Shown here in pieces: positions 10,762-21,462 of a stretch of DNA of 64,000 nucleotides (position 1 is the stretch's first letter; every line of letters begins with the position of its first letter). The DNA is from Chrysoperla carnea (lineage: Eukaryota > Arthropoda > Insecta > Neuroptera > Chrysopidae), in NCBI RefSeq assembly GCF_905475395.1, contig NC_058340.1, positions 63,714,181-63,778,180 on the forward strand, given 5' to 3'. The notes under the pieces were generated by a model. It was not told the DNA's origin. It did not search any database and saw only the letters and a program-made list of their open reading frames with translations. A program made the position numbers and the translations under genes.

Positions 10762-10886
10762 GTGTACACGTTCTTCCAGATGACCTAATTATTCATAACT
10801 TTTCGCAGGAAAGCTCTCCTATTGTGAGTTCCGTTCATCCAGTGTTTCAATTGTTGATGGTCGGTTATCCTAGCTCTCCTTTTCAG
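10762..10886 (+). other. Possible orphan exon in an 80-codon open frame
   Basis: The frame 10701-10943 is open for 80 codons without an early ATG and is richer in G+C than its surroundings. A plausible acceptor GTATTTTCAG ends at 10761, and CAG|GTAAAC offers a donor at 10886. The enclosed 125 bp would encode a peptide beginning VHVLPDDLIIHNFSQ. I recognise no family, and one minus-strand frame is also open for much of it. It could equally be a transposon scrap. Confidence 0.2.
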
Positions 10887-10943
10887 GTAAACTCACAAGT
10901 AAAAATTCAAGGTATTGTACTCAAGTTATTTATAACTTATTAA

Positions 10944-11360
10944 TTAACTTAATTTAGTTAAAAATACAATTTAAGCAGATTGCTTGAAGAAATTTAAGAT
11001 GGTAAACAATAGTTTGGAAAAAATGATAGGTCTTTTTTAACAACGTTTTTAAAATCGCACACTTCTCGACCCCATACTGTCTGTATATTCAAAAGTACAG
11101 AGCCTAACGAAATGAGATAAAAATCTTACATTTTTAAGATAATGCTCAAAAAGTGATAATTTTTGGAAACTGTGTATGTCAATAAAATTATAAACAGATT
11201 ATACTGAGCATAAATATTATATTATGTGCATGTATATAGAAATGCTTTATTTATTTAAAAAAAATAATGGCAGTAATATTGTTTGACTTTCAAGTTTCAA
11301 TCATAAATTGATTGCGCATATGAGAGAAAAATTAAACAACTGAAGTATAAAGATGTTTTA
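10944..11360. other. No gene recognised
   Basis: AT-rich spacer with no definable feature. Confidence 0.5.
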
Positions 11361-11935
11361 TCTACATAGTCTGATTTTAATTTTGATCCGATCTTATTGT
11401 AATTTTTTTTGAAACCCACTAATTTTGGGTCATTTTCTTCAGCTGCGATGTCAGTTTATCGCTAGCTATCACTTATATGCTTAAAACCCATTAGAGCTAT
11501 TGTAATTTTGATCACAAATATGAAAAGTATGACCCAAATTTAGTAGGATTACATACTTGGTTTATCAAAATTGGATAAAATTTGAATGTGATAGAGCAAA
11601 ATTAAATTTTTTGGATTCTGATGACGTCATAAAGTTAAAAAATTTGATTTTTTGATAACACAGGCAAATTTGATCCGATGTTATTGGAATTTTTTTTGAA
11701 ACCCACTAATTTTGCGTTTTTCTTTTCAGCTGTGATGTCAGTTTTTCGCTAGCTATCACTTATATGGTTAATTCCGGGACCAGGACTCCAAATTCTTGGA
11801 ACTTATTAGAGCTAGGTTAATTTTGACCACAAATATGAAAAGTTTGACCCAAATTTAGTAGAATTACATACTTGGTTTATCAAAATTGTATTAAATTTGG
11901 GTGTGATAGAGCAAAATTAAAATTTTGATTTATAA
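11361..11935 (-). repeat. Repeat family B, about two units, inverted
   Basis: Two successive units read in the opposite direction to the arrays at 49.6 and 53.2 kb. Each has the order GATCCGAT..TATTG, GAAACCCACTAATTTTG, CAGCTG(C/T)GATGTCAG and ACCCAAATTTAGTA. TGACGTCA occurs near 11620. Unit spacing is about 310 bp. Confidence 0.85.
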
Positions 11936-12042
11936 GTTGTTTATTAAGAAACCCGTTATGCAACTTGTGTTGCATACGTGTATATATAAATGGAAGCTAC
12001 AATAAATGGAAATTACAATTTTTTTTCCACAAATATTTCATT

Positions 12043-12601
12043 ATACCATGCATATATGAAATATACATAGTATATTAAGTTTAGTCTCAAGTTTGTAACG
12101 CTTAAAAATAATGATGCTAGGAAAAAATTTTGTCATAGGTGTTCATAAAATCACCTATTTAGTCCGTTTCCGGTTGTCCGTCCGTCCGTCCGTCTGTGGA
12201 CACGATAACTCAAAAACGAAAAAAGATATCGAGTTGAAATTTTTACAGCGTACTCAGGACGTAAAAAGTGAGGTCAAGTTCGTAAATGAGCATCATGGGT
12301 CAATTGGGTCTTGCGTCCGTAGGACCCATCTTGTAAACCGTTAGAGATAGAACAAAAGTTTAAATGTAAAAAATGTTTCTTATCAAAAATTTAACAACTT
12401 TTGTTTGAAACATTTTTTCGCAAACATCTCTGTTTACCCGTGAGGGCGCCAATTAGGCGGAAATTTTATAATATGTACTATACTTGATTATCAGTTATGT
12501 ATGTGTCACATGTTTGTATGTGTAATGTGATAAAGAAATCAACACTGACTATGCATGGTATTTCAACAATTAACTCAGTCAATTGTTTGTTTTCACTTGT
12601 T
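12043..12601 (+). mobile_element. Repeat family A, copy A1, near full length
   Basis: Runs from ATACCATGCATATATGAAAT to TTTTCACTTGTT. Contains a degenerate GTCC/GTCT tetranucleotide run near 12177-12195, then GATAACTCAAAAACGAAAAA, GACGTAAAAAGTGAGGTCAA and AAACCGTTAGAGATAGAAC. Short open frames inside are random. Confidence 0.85.
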
Positions 12602-13728
12602 AATTTGTTAAATTTGCCAGTTGTAAACACTGGCAATACTGCATTCGAAAATTTTTATGTTTATATAAAAAATTATTGTTGAAAAAATATTGGTCACACA
12701 TACGATTGAACCCTGACTTCTAGCTTCTTTGAATAGAAATCTTTCATGCTATTTACTAAACTGAAAAAACAGTAAATGTAAAAGGTTAAATTATTTAATC
12801 TAAAATTTTTAGGGGGGAAACTTTCTTGGCAAAATAGAATATGTCATTCCAAGTCATGTCGAAGTTTATTTTCTGGATTAAGCCGCTGTCAACAGGTTCA
12901 GGTTCATTGTAATCCACAGTTTGGAAACAATTTATTTCCTGAGAAAATTTCCATTTTTCAAAACAGAAAAAAAGTGCGTACATTTAGAAATCAAAATTAT
13001 TGTTTTATAAAACTGGGAAAGTTATGGGTGGTAGTTGTTTTAATAATACCTTCATCCTTGTAATGTTTCAAAATGACCTAATTTCTCATCCTATAATAAA
13101 TCTATACTGAAGCTTAAGAAATATGGTTTGAATATCGACTTTTTTTTGTTCATTTCTAAATGTGTGGAAACAAAAGATTGAAATCAACACATATTATGCC
13201 TACAATTAATATTATAATAGCTTTGTGTTTGATATTACATTATGTCACGCAAAAACGTTACACAAAAGTAGGTTAAGAAATTCTTTAAGTTCCTGATTAG
13301 AAATTATTGTATTCGTCTTGGAAATCGAAAATAATATGACTTATTTCTTGTAGGAATCACATTTTTAATGTTGCAAGCTTGGTAAGGTTGTTATTCACGT
13401 GGAAATTAACTGTATTGTAGCTTTATCTAAAATCGAGTTAGAAGTTTCTTTTTATATTTTAATTTTTGAAACTTATTCTTTCCAACCTCAACACCCAGGT
13501 GTCGATAACTCTTTGTTATTTACGTTAAGTATAACTGTTACAAGGGACAAAAGGATTCAAAACAAGTCTTGATTTTGTAAGAAAATGCATTTTTCGATAT
13601 CAGCGAAGTTCATGACACGCTTACCTCACGCGAGTGCCCAACATACAAAAAAATATTGTTTTTTCGGACTTACCATCGCTTCCACCATATTCAAATACCT
13701 ATATACGTTGTCTAATTTTAAAGAAAAC
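12602..13728. other. No gene recognised
   Basis: Spacer between two oppositely oriented family A copies. No coding signal is seen. Confidence 0.5.
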
Positions 13729-14234
13729 AGGTGAAAACAAACAATTGACTGAGTTAATTTTTGAAATACCATGCATAGAGATTGTTGATTACGGAATCGT
13801 TATGTATAATATATACTATACAATGTTCGAACCTAATTTGCGCCCTCACAGGCAAACAATGATTCTTTCGAAAAAATGTTTCAAACAAAAGTTTCTTAAC
13901 ATTTAAATTTTTGTTCTATCTCTAACGGTTTGTATGATGGGTTCTACGAACATAAGACCTAATTGACCTATGTTGCTCATTTAAGAAACTCGATCTCACT
14001 TTTTACGTCCTGAGCACGCTGTAAACATTTCAAATTGATATCCTTTTTTCGTTTTTGAGTTTCGTATTGTCAGAAAGACAATCAGACAGGCAGACAGACA
14101 ACCGGAAATGGACTAATTAGGTAATTTTATGAATATCTATACCAAAATTTTGTTCATAGAATCAATATTTTTAAGCGTTACAAACTTGGGACTATACTTA
14201 GTATACCTTGATATATTTCATATACATGGTATAA
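13729..14234 (-). mobile_element. Repeat family A, copy A2, inverted
   Basis: Reverse complement of the A1 layout, from AGGTGAAAACAAACAATTG to TATACATGGTAT. A1 and A2 therefore form an inverted pair about 1.1 kb apart. Confidence 0.82.
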
Positions 14235-14345
14235 AATACTTTCTATGGGATAAGCTTTTATTGTACTAAAAAGTAAAAATAATTTTTCTTATGTCACTCA
14301 TACTTGACTATTACTTGACTTTCACATTGCCTCCTTTGGGTCATT
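14235..14345 (+). repeat. Repeat family F fragment
   Basis: Contains GATAAGCTTTTATTGTACTA, a following AATAATTTTTC and TATGTCACTCATACTTGAC. It matches 26118-26210 and, inverted, 26960-27045. Confidence 0.6.
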
Positions 14346-17300
14346 GACTGGAAAAGAGATGCCTAATCTTACAGTCTATTATTTGACAAATTTAATTGTG
14401 AACCACTTTGTACGTGGCAAACGATAGATATTTGATGGGCCTCACCTATTTATTTATATAAAAAAAAAAATAAACTACTGATTTCATCTAATATATATCT
14501 GTATATTATTATTATATTTATAAAAAAAACCCGACAATTTAAAAAAAACTGATATAATATGTACACTATTTCATTATAAATGGTTCTAAACAATACCTTT
14601 AACAAGATCATCTCTCAATAAATATGGGTCTATTTTAGTTTGTTGTTGTAGGTGAGTCATTTTAGAGTTTTCAAAGTTGGGATGAGCCAAGGGCAAATTG
14701 TACATTATTATTATTAATACTGAGTTACGTATTATTATAAGGAATTCAACTGTATCGTTTTTATCTTTTATATATTTCTATATAGTTTTTATTATGTATA
14801 AAAGGCAGGGATTCAAATTTTTTTGATATATGGATTATAAAAATATTTGTAATTTTTTTAGGGTTCCGCAGAAACAATGGAATGTAACAATATGCTATGC
14901 TTTAGGCAAAAATTTACTTGAGGAAAGTTAAATACATTTCTGTTGCATAACAATGAACGGAATAACAATAAAATACAGAGATATTAGTGAACAAAAATAC
15001 CGAATATTACAAATATTGTAATCTAACGTTTTTGAGTAGAGACTTTCTCTCGTTTTGGAAGAATATTTCAAGAATCAGTTTTCAAAATTCACCTGTGATG
15101 TCTTCCGATTGTCCAGTATAAGTTATTATTCTTTGCCCCAGTTTTTTTAAAACTTTTATTTGATTAAATCCACACTGAAGTTAAAATTCAATTACAAGTG
15201 AATTTTTGGCTTAATAAATTTTATTTTTTTAAAAATAATTTCAAGCGATATTGCAATAATTGTACGTAAAATGGTAAAATTAATGTCTCTTTATAGGAAC
15301 AAATTGCCGTTAATATTGATTTTTATCCAAGTCAAAAGAAAATTTGTGACTTGATCTTATTTGCATCCGGATTTTCCATGATTTAATTAGAGTAATTATT
15401 AAATTAGTAATCAAAAGTAAAATCAATCATTTTACCAACAAAATCGAAAATTTTTAGGAAATTGGTTAAAATCGACCCGAGAAATCATTTTTCGTTTAGA
15501 ATTTCGGACGGTATTTTAAAGATCCAATCATTAAAAAAATCCGATTTTTTGTACTTTTTAGATCAAAATCTTGCAATTTTCTGCTACCCTTAGAATTTTT
15601 TGAGTCTGATTTTTATAAAATTCGGTAGATGGAGTAATTATAACCCGAAAAATACAAAAATTGGATTCATTGGACTATTAATCGAGAATTTTTGTTGAAA
15701 TTATTAAAGAAGTTCTTAATATTGAAGAACAACTCATACGGGCGATTTTTTGGAACTACTATATCCTCCATTTTCTAACAAAAATTTTGAATTTTTCCTT
15801 TTTATTAACGTAGCGTATTTCGTATTTCCAAAATTAGAAATTAAAATTTTATTCTAATTAAGTATTATTAGTTACTGTATCAGTAAGCATTTTTGAGGAT
15901 TAAAAAGTCTTTACGAAATCGTATCATATGCGTTATTTGACACACTCCTTATTATAAAATGGGAATGTCAAGGTATTTTTTATGATTGTCATGAATTTTT
16001 TTTTACTATGAAGGATATTTTTGTCTTTGGTTGAATAAGTTGCAAATATCTATAATTTTTTGACAAGAATAATTGAAATAAAACAATTAAATAAATTATT
16101 AAGATTATTAAAATTTTTTTGAATGATTTCGAAGACAATTGCAAATAATATTATTATTGTTGAATCATCATCAATCATATTTTGAAATTATTTGTTAAAC
16201 TTGAAAATAAACCTTGAAAAAAGTCCCTTCAAGTAATTTTTCATAATAAAATTTACTTGATTTTTGAAGATTATTATAATTTATTTTTTTGAATCATTTC
16301 ATGAATTAATTTGTCATATGCTTATTACCCTCTGGGCTTTATTTATCACAGGTACCTACCTTAATTTACTTTATCAGAATGCTATCGATCTGGTCCCTAA
16401 GTGCCATAGCGATCATACCGTTTTGTACCGATAAATCAAAATTATGTTTAACATATTAATTATATATTCAGGATATTTTCAGTCTCATTTACTTAAAACA
16501 TGATTTATGAAAGAAGTATTCATATTTGATTGTAAGAGAATTACTTGGCAATATTTATGATTATTTATTTGCCTTAGTAAGCCACGAACTAAGCAAACCA
16601 TTGCAACTAACTTTATTTTTAATCGACTTCAAACTAGAGAAGCAGATGATATTAAAATATAAACCAAGGATAGATATCGCATATGATAATGATTTGTTAT
16701 ATGGGATTCAGTAAAGCACCCGTAAGAACCCTAGAAGGACCCAAAATGAACACTGACATAGATACATCTCTCGAAATTTTATATCGCTTTTTTTACACTA
16801 AAATAAAAATAGGCTCAGGACTCTTTTGAGGATGCTACAGAAATTTTTACAAACGACGATAATATGCCTTTTGTCCACTAAATGTCCACTATTAATCATA
16901 ATATGTAGATAACAAAACACAAAATTAATTTTAATAAAATATAAGGATCATTAATATTTTTAGATAATAATTTATTGGTGTAAATCAGATACTAATTGTA
17001 ACATATAAATCAATTTTTCAAATTTAGGACAAATGTCAATTCTACTCCTATGCGATAATTTTCATTTACGAATTGAAGAAATAATGATTTTTTTATTAGT
17101 AAATTAGATAAAGTCGAATCGATTTAAATTCGATTTATAAAGAAATTTTGAAACAGACAATATTTTGAATAAACAAAATTGAAAATTTAAAGTATTTAGT
17201 TTCACGATTCGATCCTAATGTGGCTAGTTCACACTAACTTTTTGTCTTTTTGTTTGTTTTTTGTTAAAAAGTGTTTTGTTTATATTTCTATAAAATAGAA

Positions 17301-17861
17301 ATTCGTGGCAGTTAGTTTTTATTTTGGATTATTTATGTACTATTGAGAACAATACTCCTTAACCATACCGTTTTATTGTATTTTTTTTTTTACTATTTTT
17401 TTGTTTTTTTTTTTAGTAAAAAAATGAAATAAAAATAGTAGTTTATATTTTAAATATAATATAACGAAGAATACCTATAAGAACGATGCAACCGAGAGGC
17501 GACCAAACGATTTCATGTGTGGTTGTTAAAATATTGTCATGTTTTATACCATAAATGTACATATAAAATATAATATAAAATTTTGTAAATAATGACATAA
17601 ACAATTGTTTATTATTGTTTAAATAGTATTATTTTTTGAATTCACTTCTGTATATTTCATATCAAATGTAGAAAATATATGAAGGCTTTTATATAATTTT
17701 CGAGCTAAACGCCCTTAATATAAACAAAAATAATTATTTGAAATGTTAGAAAAAATGATTTGACTCAATCGCGATAAGAGCACATGATCCCCCGTGGAAT
17801 GAGTATAAGTTATTCTGTGACTCTTAGACAGCCACTATCGTGTATATATAACGCATACTGT
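14346..17861. other. No gene recognised; worn repeat near 15430-15700
   Basis: AT-rich DNA. Around 15430-15700 phrases such as ATTTTTTGTACTTTTTAGAT and TCGACCCGAGAAATC resemble repeat family I but are very diverged. An open frame of 62 codons at 16526-16714 matches no family I know. Confidence 0.45.
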
Positions 17862-18345
17862 AGTTCTAAACACACATAACTGATATATAATACATACTAT
17901 ATAATGTTCTAATCTAATTCGGGGTTAAACAGTAATGTTTACGAAAAAAAATTTCAAATAAAAGTTGTTGATTTTTTTGTAAGGAACATTTTTTATACTT
18001 AACTTTCGTTCTAATCTCTAACGGTTTACAAGATGGGTCCTACGGACCCAAGACCCAATTGACCTACGTTGCTCATTTACGAACTTGACCTCACTTTTTA
18101 CGTCCTTAGCATGCTATATAAATTTCAGCTTGATATCTCTTTTCGTTTTTGAGTAATCGTGATGACAGACGGACAGACAGACGATAGACGACAGACAGAC
18201 AGACAGACAGCCAACCGGAAATGGACTGATTAGGTGATTTTATAAACACACCTATACGAAAATTTTGTTCATAGTATCAATATTATTTTTAAGCGTTACA
18301 AAAAACTGGGACTAAACTTACTATGTATATTTCATATACATAGTA
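17862..18345 (-). mobile_element. Repeat family A, copy A3, inverted
   Basis: Same block order as A2, ending TATATTTCATATACATAG. The tetranucleotide region is expanded here into runs of ACAG (about 18165-18212). Confidence 0.82.
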
Positions 18346-18502
18346 AAATTTATAAATAAACAGGTATAAAAATTTAAATAAACAAGTAAAATTTACAAAA
18401 TGTAAAAAACCACCGACAAATGCGATTTGTTTCTTGACTATATCGACCGCAATGCAGTCAATTGTTTATTTTCATTTGTTTTTTATTATTTTTTTTTTTT
18501 TT

Positions 18503-18624
18503 CAATTGTAATATAGATGGAATTAATGTTGTAGGTGCGTAGAACTTCTTAAATAAAAATTATGTACTAATTATATAATTTTGTCCTACGCATCTACAAC
18601 AGTAATTGCATATCTATCACAATT
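18503..18624. repeat. Hairpin element with 40-bp arms
   Basis: The left arm starts CAATTGTAATATAGATGGAA and the right arm ends GCATATCTATCACAATT. The arms include TGTAGGTGCGTAG against CTACGCATCTACA. Loop is about 40 bp. A second copy sits in the inverted duplicate at 34187-34310. It looks like a small snap-back MITE; a precursor-like RNA is possible but unsupported. Confidence 0.75.
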
Positions 18625-19138
18625 ATGAAAAAATGAGAAAAACACGGGTGGTACTTAAAAGCATGTCTTCAACATACCTTTAGTGCGAGGTTTGCACAAA
18701 ATTTTAATGTCAATAAAAAAATAACTGTTTAAATGTATTATGTAGCGTTTTTCACATATAAAGTTTTGCCAATTATCAGTTGTTGATTTAAATAATTTTT
18801 TTTTGTATCATTTATATTTCAAAACGTTACAAACTTTAGAGTTAGAACTTTAGAGCTGTTCTTATAAAATCTTATAAAATTTACAGAAAATCATATGTTT
18901 TATTAAAAATATGACTAATTTTCAATTGATTAAATAATGGTTTAATAAATGTCAAATAAAAATTATTGAAAAATAGTAAATAATGAAAATTGTTGCTCTA
19001 GAAATTTTGAAAATAAAAGATGAAATTGCACAAATAAAATTTTTTAAATTAACATAATAGGGTAGTATCGTTAGTAAAAAATAAATCATGAAATTTGAAA
19101 AAAGTTAAAATTTATGTAAAAATATACTTAAATATTCT

Positions 19139-19454
19139 GATTTCGAGTCAATTAACTTTAACTTTCGTTCTACCTCTAACGGTTTACAAGATGAATTATA
19201 CGGGCCCAAGATCTAATTGTACTATTTTGCTCATTTACGAACTAAATCTCACTTTTTACGTCCTGAGATATTTAGTTTCGTTTGTGAGTTATCATTATGA
19301 CGGTTAGATGGACAGACAGACAATCGGAAATAGGCTAATTAGGTGATTTTATGAACACATCTACATACATAAATTTGTTCGTAGCATCAAAATTTTTAAG
19401 CGTTATAAACGTGGGACTAAAAGTATATCTTGGTATATTTCATATATACAAGGT
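19139..19454 (-). mobile_element. Repeat family A, copy A4, truncated
   Basis: Retains CTAACGGTTTACAAGATG, CACTTTTTACGTCCTGAG, CGGAAATAGGCTAATTAGG and the ATTTCATATATACAAGGTAT end. The distal third is missing. Confidence 0.78.
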
Positions 19455-20935
19455 ATAAAAATTCAAACGTTATTCACGGGGTAACGCCGAGGAAACGGCT
19501 GTGGATTTTATGAGCATTATTGTTCACAAATTCCAAATTGGAAAATAAATAAAAAGACGGTTTTAGCTTGCTTTAAGAAATATTTGTGCTAAGGATTCCA
19601 AAAATCGATAGAGCAATAAGTAAATATAAAGTAAATCATTTATCCGTATTTATTTTATTGGAATTTATTTATATGAATGTCATACGAGTATTTTGAATTA
19701 ATTTTTTTTCTGTAGGACACTACCAGTTGGTTCTGGTAGACAGCACAGTTTTAATAAGAACTAGAAGCTTTTGCTACTTATTTACAAGATATATTCGATT
19801 CGAAATGATATAATTTTACACGAGTATGACTATTTGAAAAAAAATAGCCAGACCGTTCTTCTTTTTCCGGATCATTGATGCATAATAAATTATGTGACTT
19901 TACAAACCAAAAAGTCATGGATTGAAATGAAAATTGGTAAAAATATTAGTTTCAATTTTTGTCACAATCATTTTCACGTGTTGTAAACAAAGAAAGGCAT
20001 TTCTATTTATAAAATAAAAAGATTATTATTAATGAAATCTCATCAGATAACTTTCTAGAATTAAAACCGTGTATAAAAGAGCATTTATGTGAACATTATA
20101 TTTTAAAGTTTAAATAATTAAAAATATTCAACTTATTATAAATAACAATTATTTTAAATAATAAAATATGACATATTTTAATTATTATTGATTAATTAAT
20201 AAAGTTAACAAAGTCATTTAAAAGTTTAAATGATCGAATTACGCGTTTCCTATCATATAGCTTACTAACTATATAATATTTAAATCATATATTATAATTT
20301 TCTTGAATGTTCAATGTACAAAGTTCTCTGCTATCAAATATAAGAATGTAGCTTAAAAAGTAAGTAAATATATATTATCTAGGTTAAAAATCACAAATTT
20401 CAAGAAATTGTGGATTAAGGCTTTTTTATAGAGTATTATAGGAAAGCATCTGTAAAAACTAACATGTTCGCCTAATAAATTTATTATTTAAATTTATTTA
20501 AATTATTTTTTCGTTCAAATTATATATATCTCTAGCGTGTTTTTACTAAGCGGAACATTTTTAGATCGTGAGTATATTTTGGGTCAAACCTAGACATAAT
20601 AAGCTTGAAAATGAGAGGGGAATCATGGAATTTGATAAAGGAATAAGGAAGATAAGGGTAGGACAGAAAAAAACTTGCTAGACTTGAGAAAACTGCATTG
20701 AAAATTTAATTTCAGCGCATTTTCTTTCATATTGCCATAGAAATTTTTAACAGTGTACGTTTGAGTTAGCAATTAATAATGTATCGAAAATTCTAATTTT
20801 AATCTATAAATTACCTTATTGTCCGGTTAATTTTAATTAAAAAACAATACAAATACAGTTTCATTCTACACTCGAAATTATGAGATGATCGTTGTCCGAA
20901 AAATTCCAATCAATAAGTCGTAATGCAAAACCATA
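19455..20935. other. No gene recognised
   Basis: AT-rich spacer, no definable feature. Confidence 0.5.
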
Positions 20936-21191
20936 TACAGAGTGTTCTGTTATTGACTGCAAAACGTTGGCCTACAAAATAAGCTCATAAAGAGGAAGGA
21001 AAAAGTTATTTTCCAATTTTGGATCTAATGGTTAAATTTTTTGATTATTCTCATTTTGTTTTTGATTTGTACCATAGCCATTACTCGCAAATTAGGCCTC
21101 AAATCCAAAATTTGAAAATAACTTTTTCCTTCGTCATTATGAGCTTATTCTGTAGGCCAATGATCTACAGTCAATAACAGAACATCCTGTA
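20936..21191. mobile_element. MITE with long inverted termini, TA-type target
   Basis: Ends ACAG(A)GTGTTCTGTTATTG and CAATAACAGAACATCCTGT pair over about 60 bp (GGCCTACA..ATAAGCTCAT against ATGAGCTTATTCTGTAGGCC). TA dinucleotides flank both ends. It is about 255 bp, non-coding, consistent with a Tc1/mariner-derived MITE. Half of a relative lies at 30427-30550. Confidence 0.85.
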
Positions 21192-21213
21192 TACATCGAC
21201 GCGATGCCTGGCG

Positions 21214-21462
21214 AAATTTTTAGTATGTTGTAGTTAAGGATACATATTATTAAATAAAAAAAAAATTTGGGTATCTTATCGATCAATTAAGAGAGTAATT
21301 AATTAATTAAAAATACACTAAATAACATAGCATGATATGAGGATGATTATGTTATTTAGTGTATTTTTAATTAATAAAAACTCTCTTAATTGATCGATCA
21401 GATATCCAAATTTTTTTTTGATTTAATAATATGTATCGTTAACTACAACATACTAAAAATTT
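21214..21462. repeat. Fold-back element, arms about 110 bp
   Basis: AAATTTTTAGTATGTTGTAG opens the left arm and CTACAACATACTAAAAATTT closes the right arm. Inner parts pair through CGATCAATTAAGAGAG and the ATACACTAAATAACATA region down to a small loop near 21338. The almost complete pairing implies recent origin. Confidence 0.9.

Larger units (their letters stand above)
17862..19105. repeat. Segmental duplicate D1 (inverted partner at 33.07-35.06 kb)
   Basis: About 1.2 kb recurs in reverse complement at 33070-35058 with identity judged by eye near 95% in the best stretches, for example around GTACTTAAAAGCATGTCTTC. It includes an inverted family A copy (17862-18345), a family C-like beginning (ACAAATGCGATTTGTTTCTT) and a hairpin. 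D1 lacks the nested family A copy present in the partner. Confidence 0.88.

Noticed and set aside
13634..13906. Frame of 90 codons, and similar ones at 12111, 12497, 19095, 33134, 34184, 35012 and 39548
   Set aside because: All lie in family A copies. Different copies are open in different frames and strands, so none is a conserved protein.
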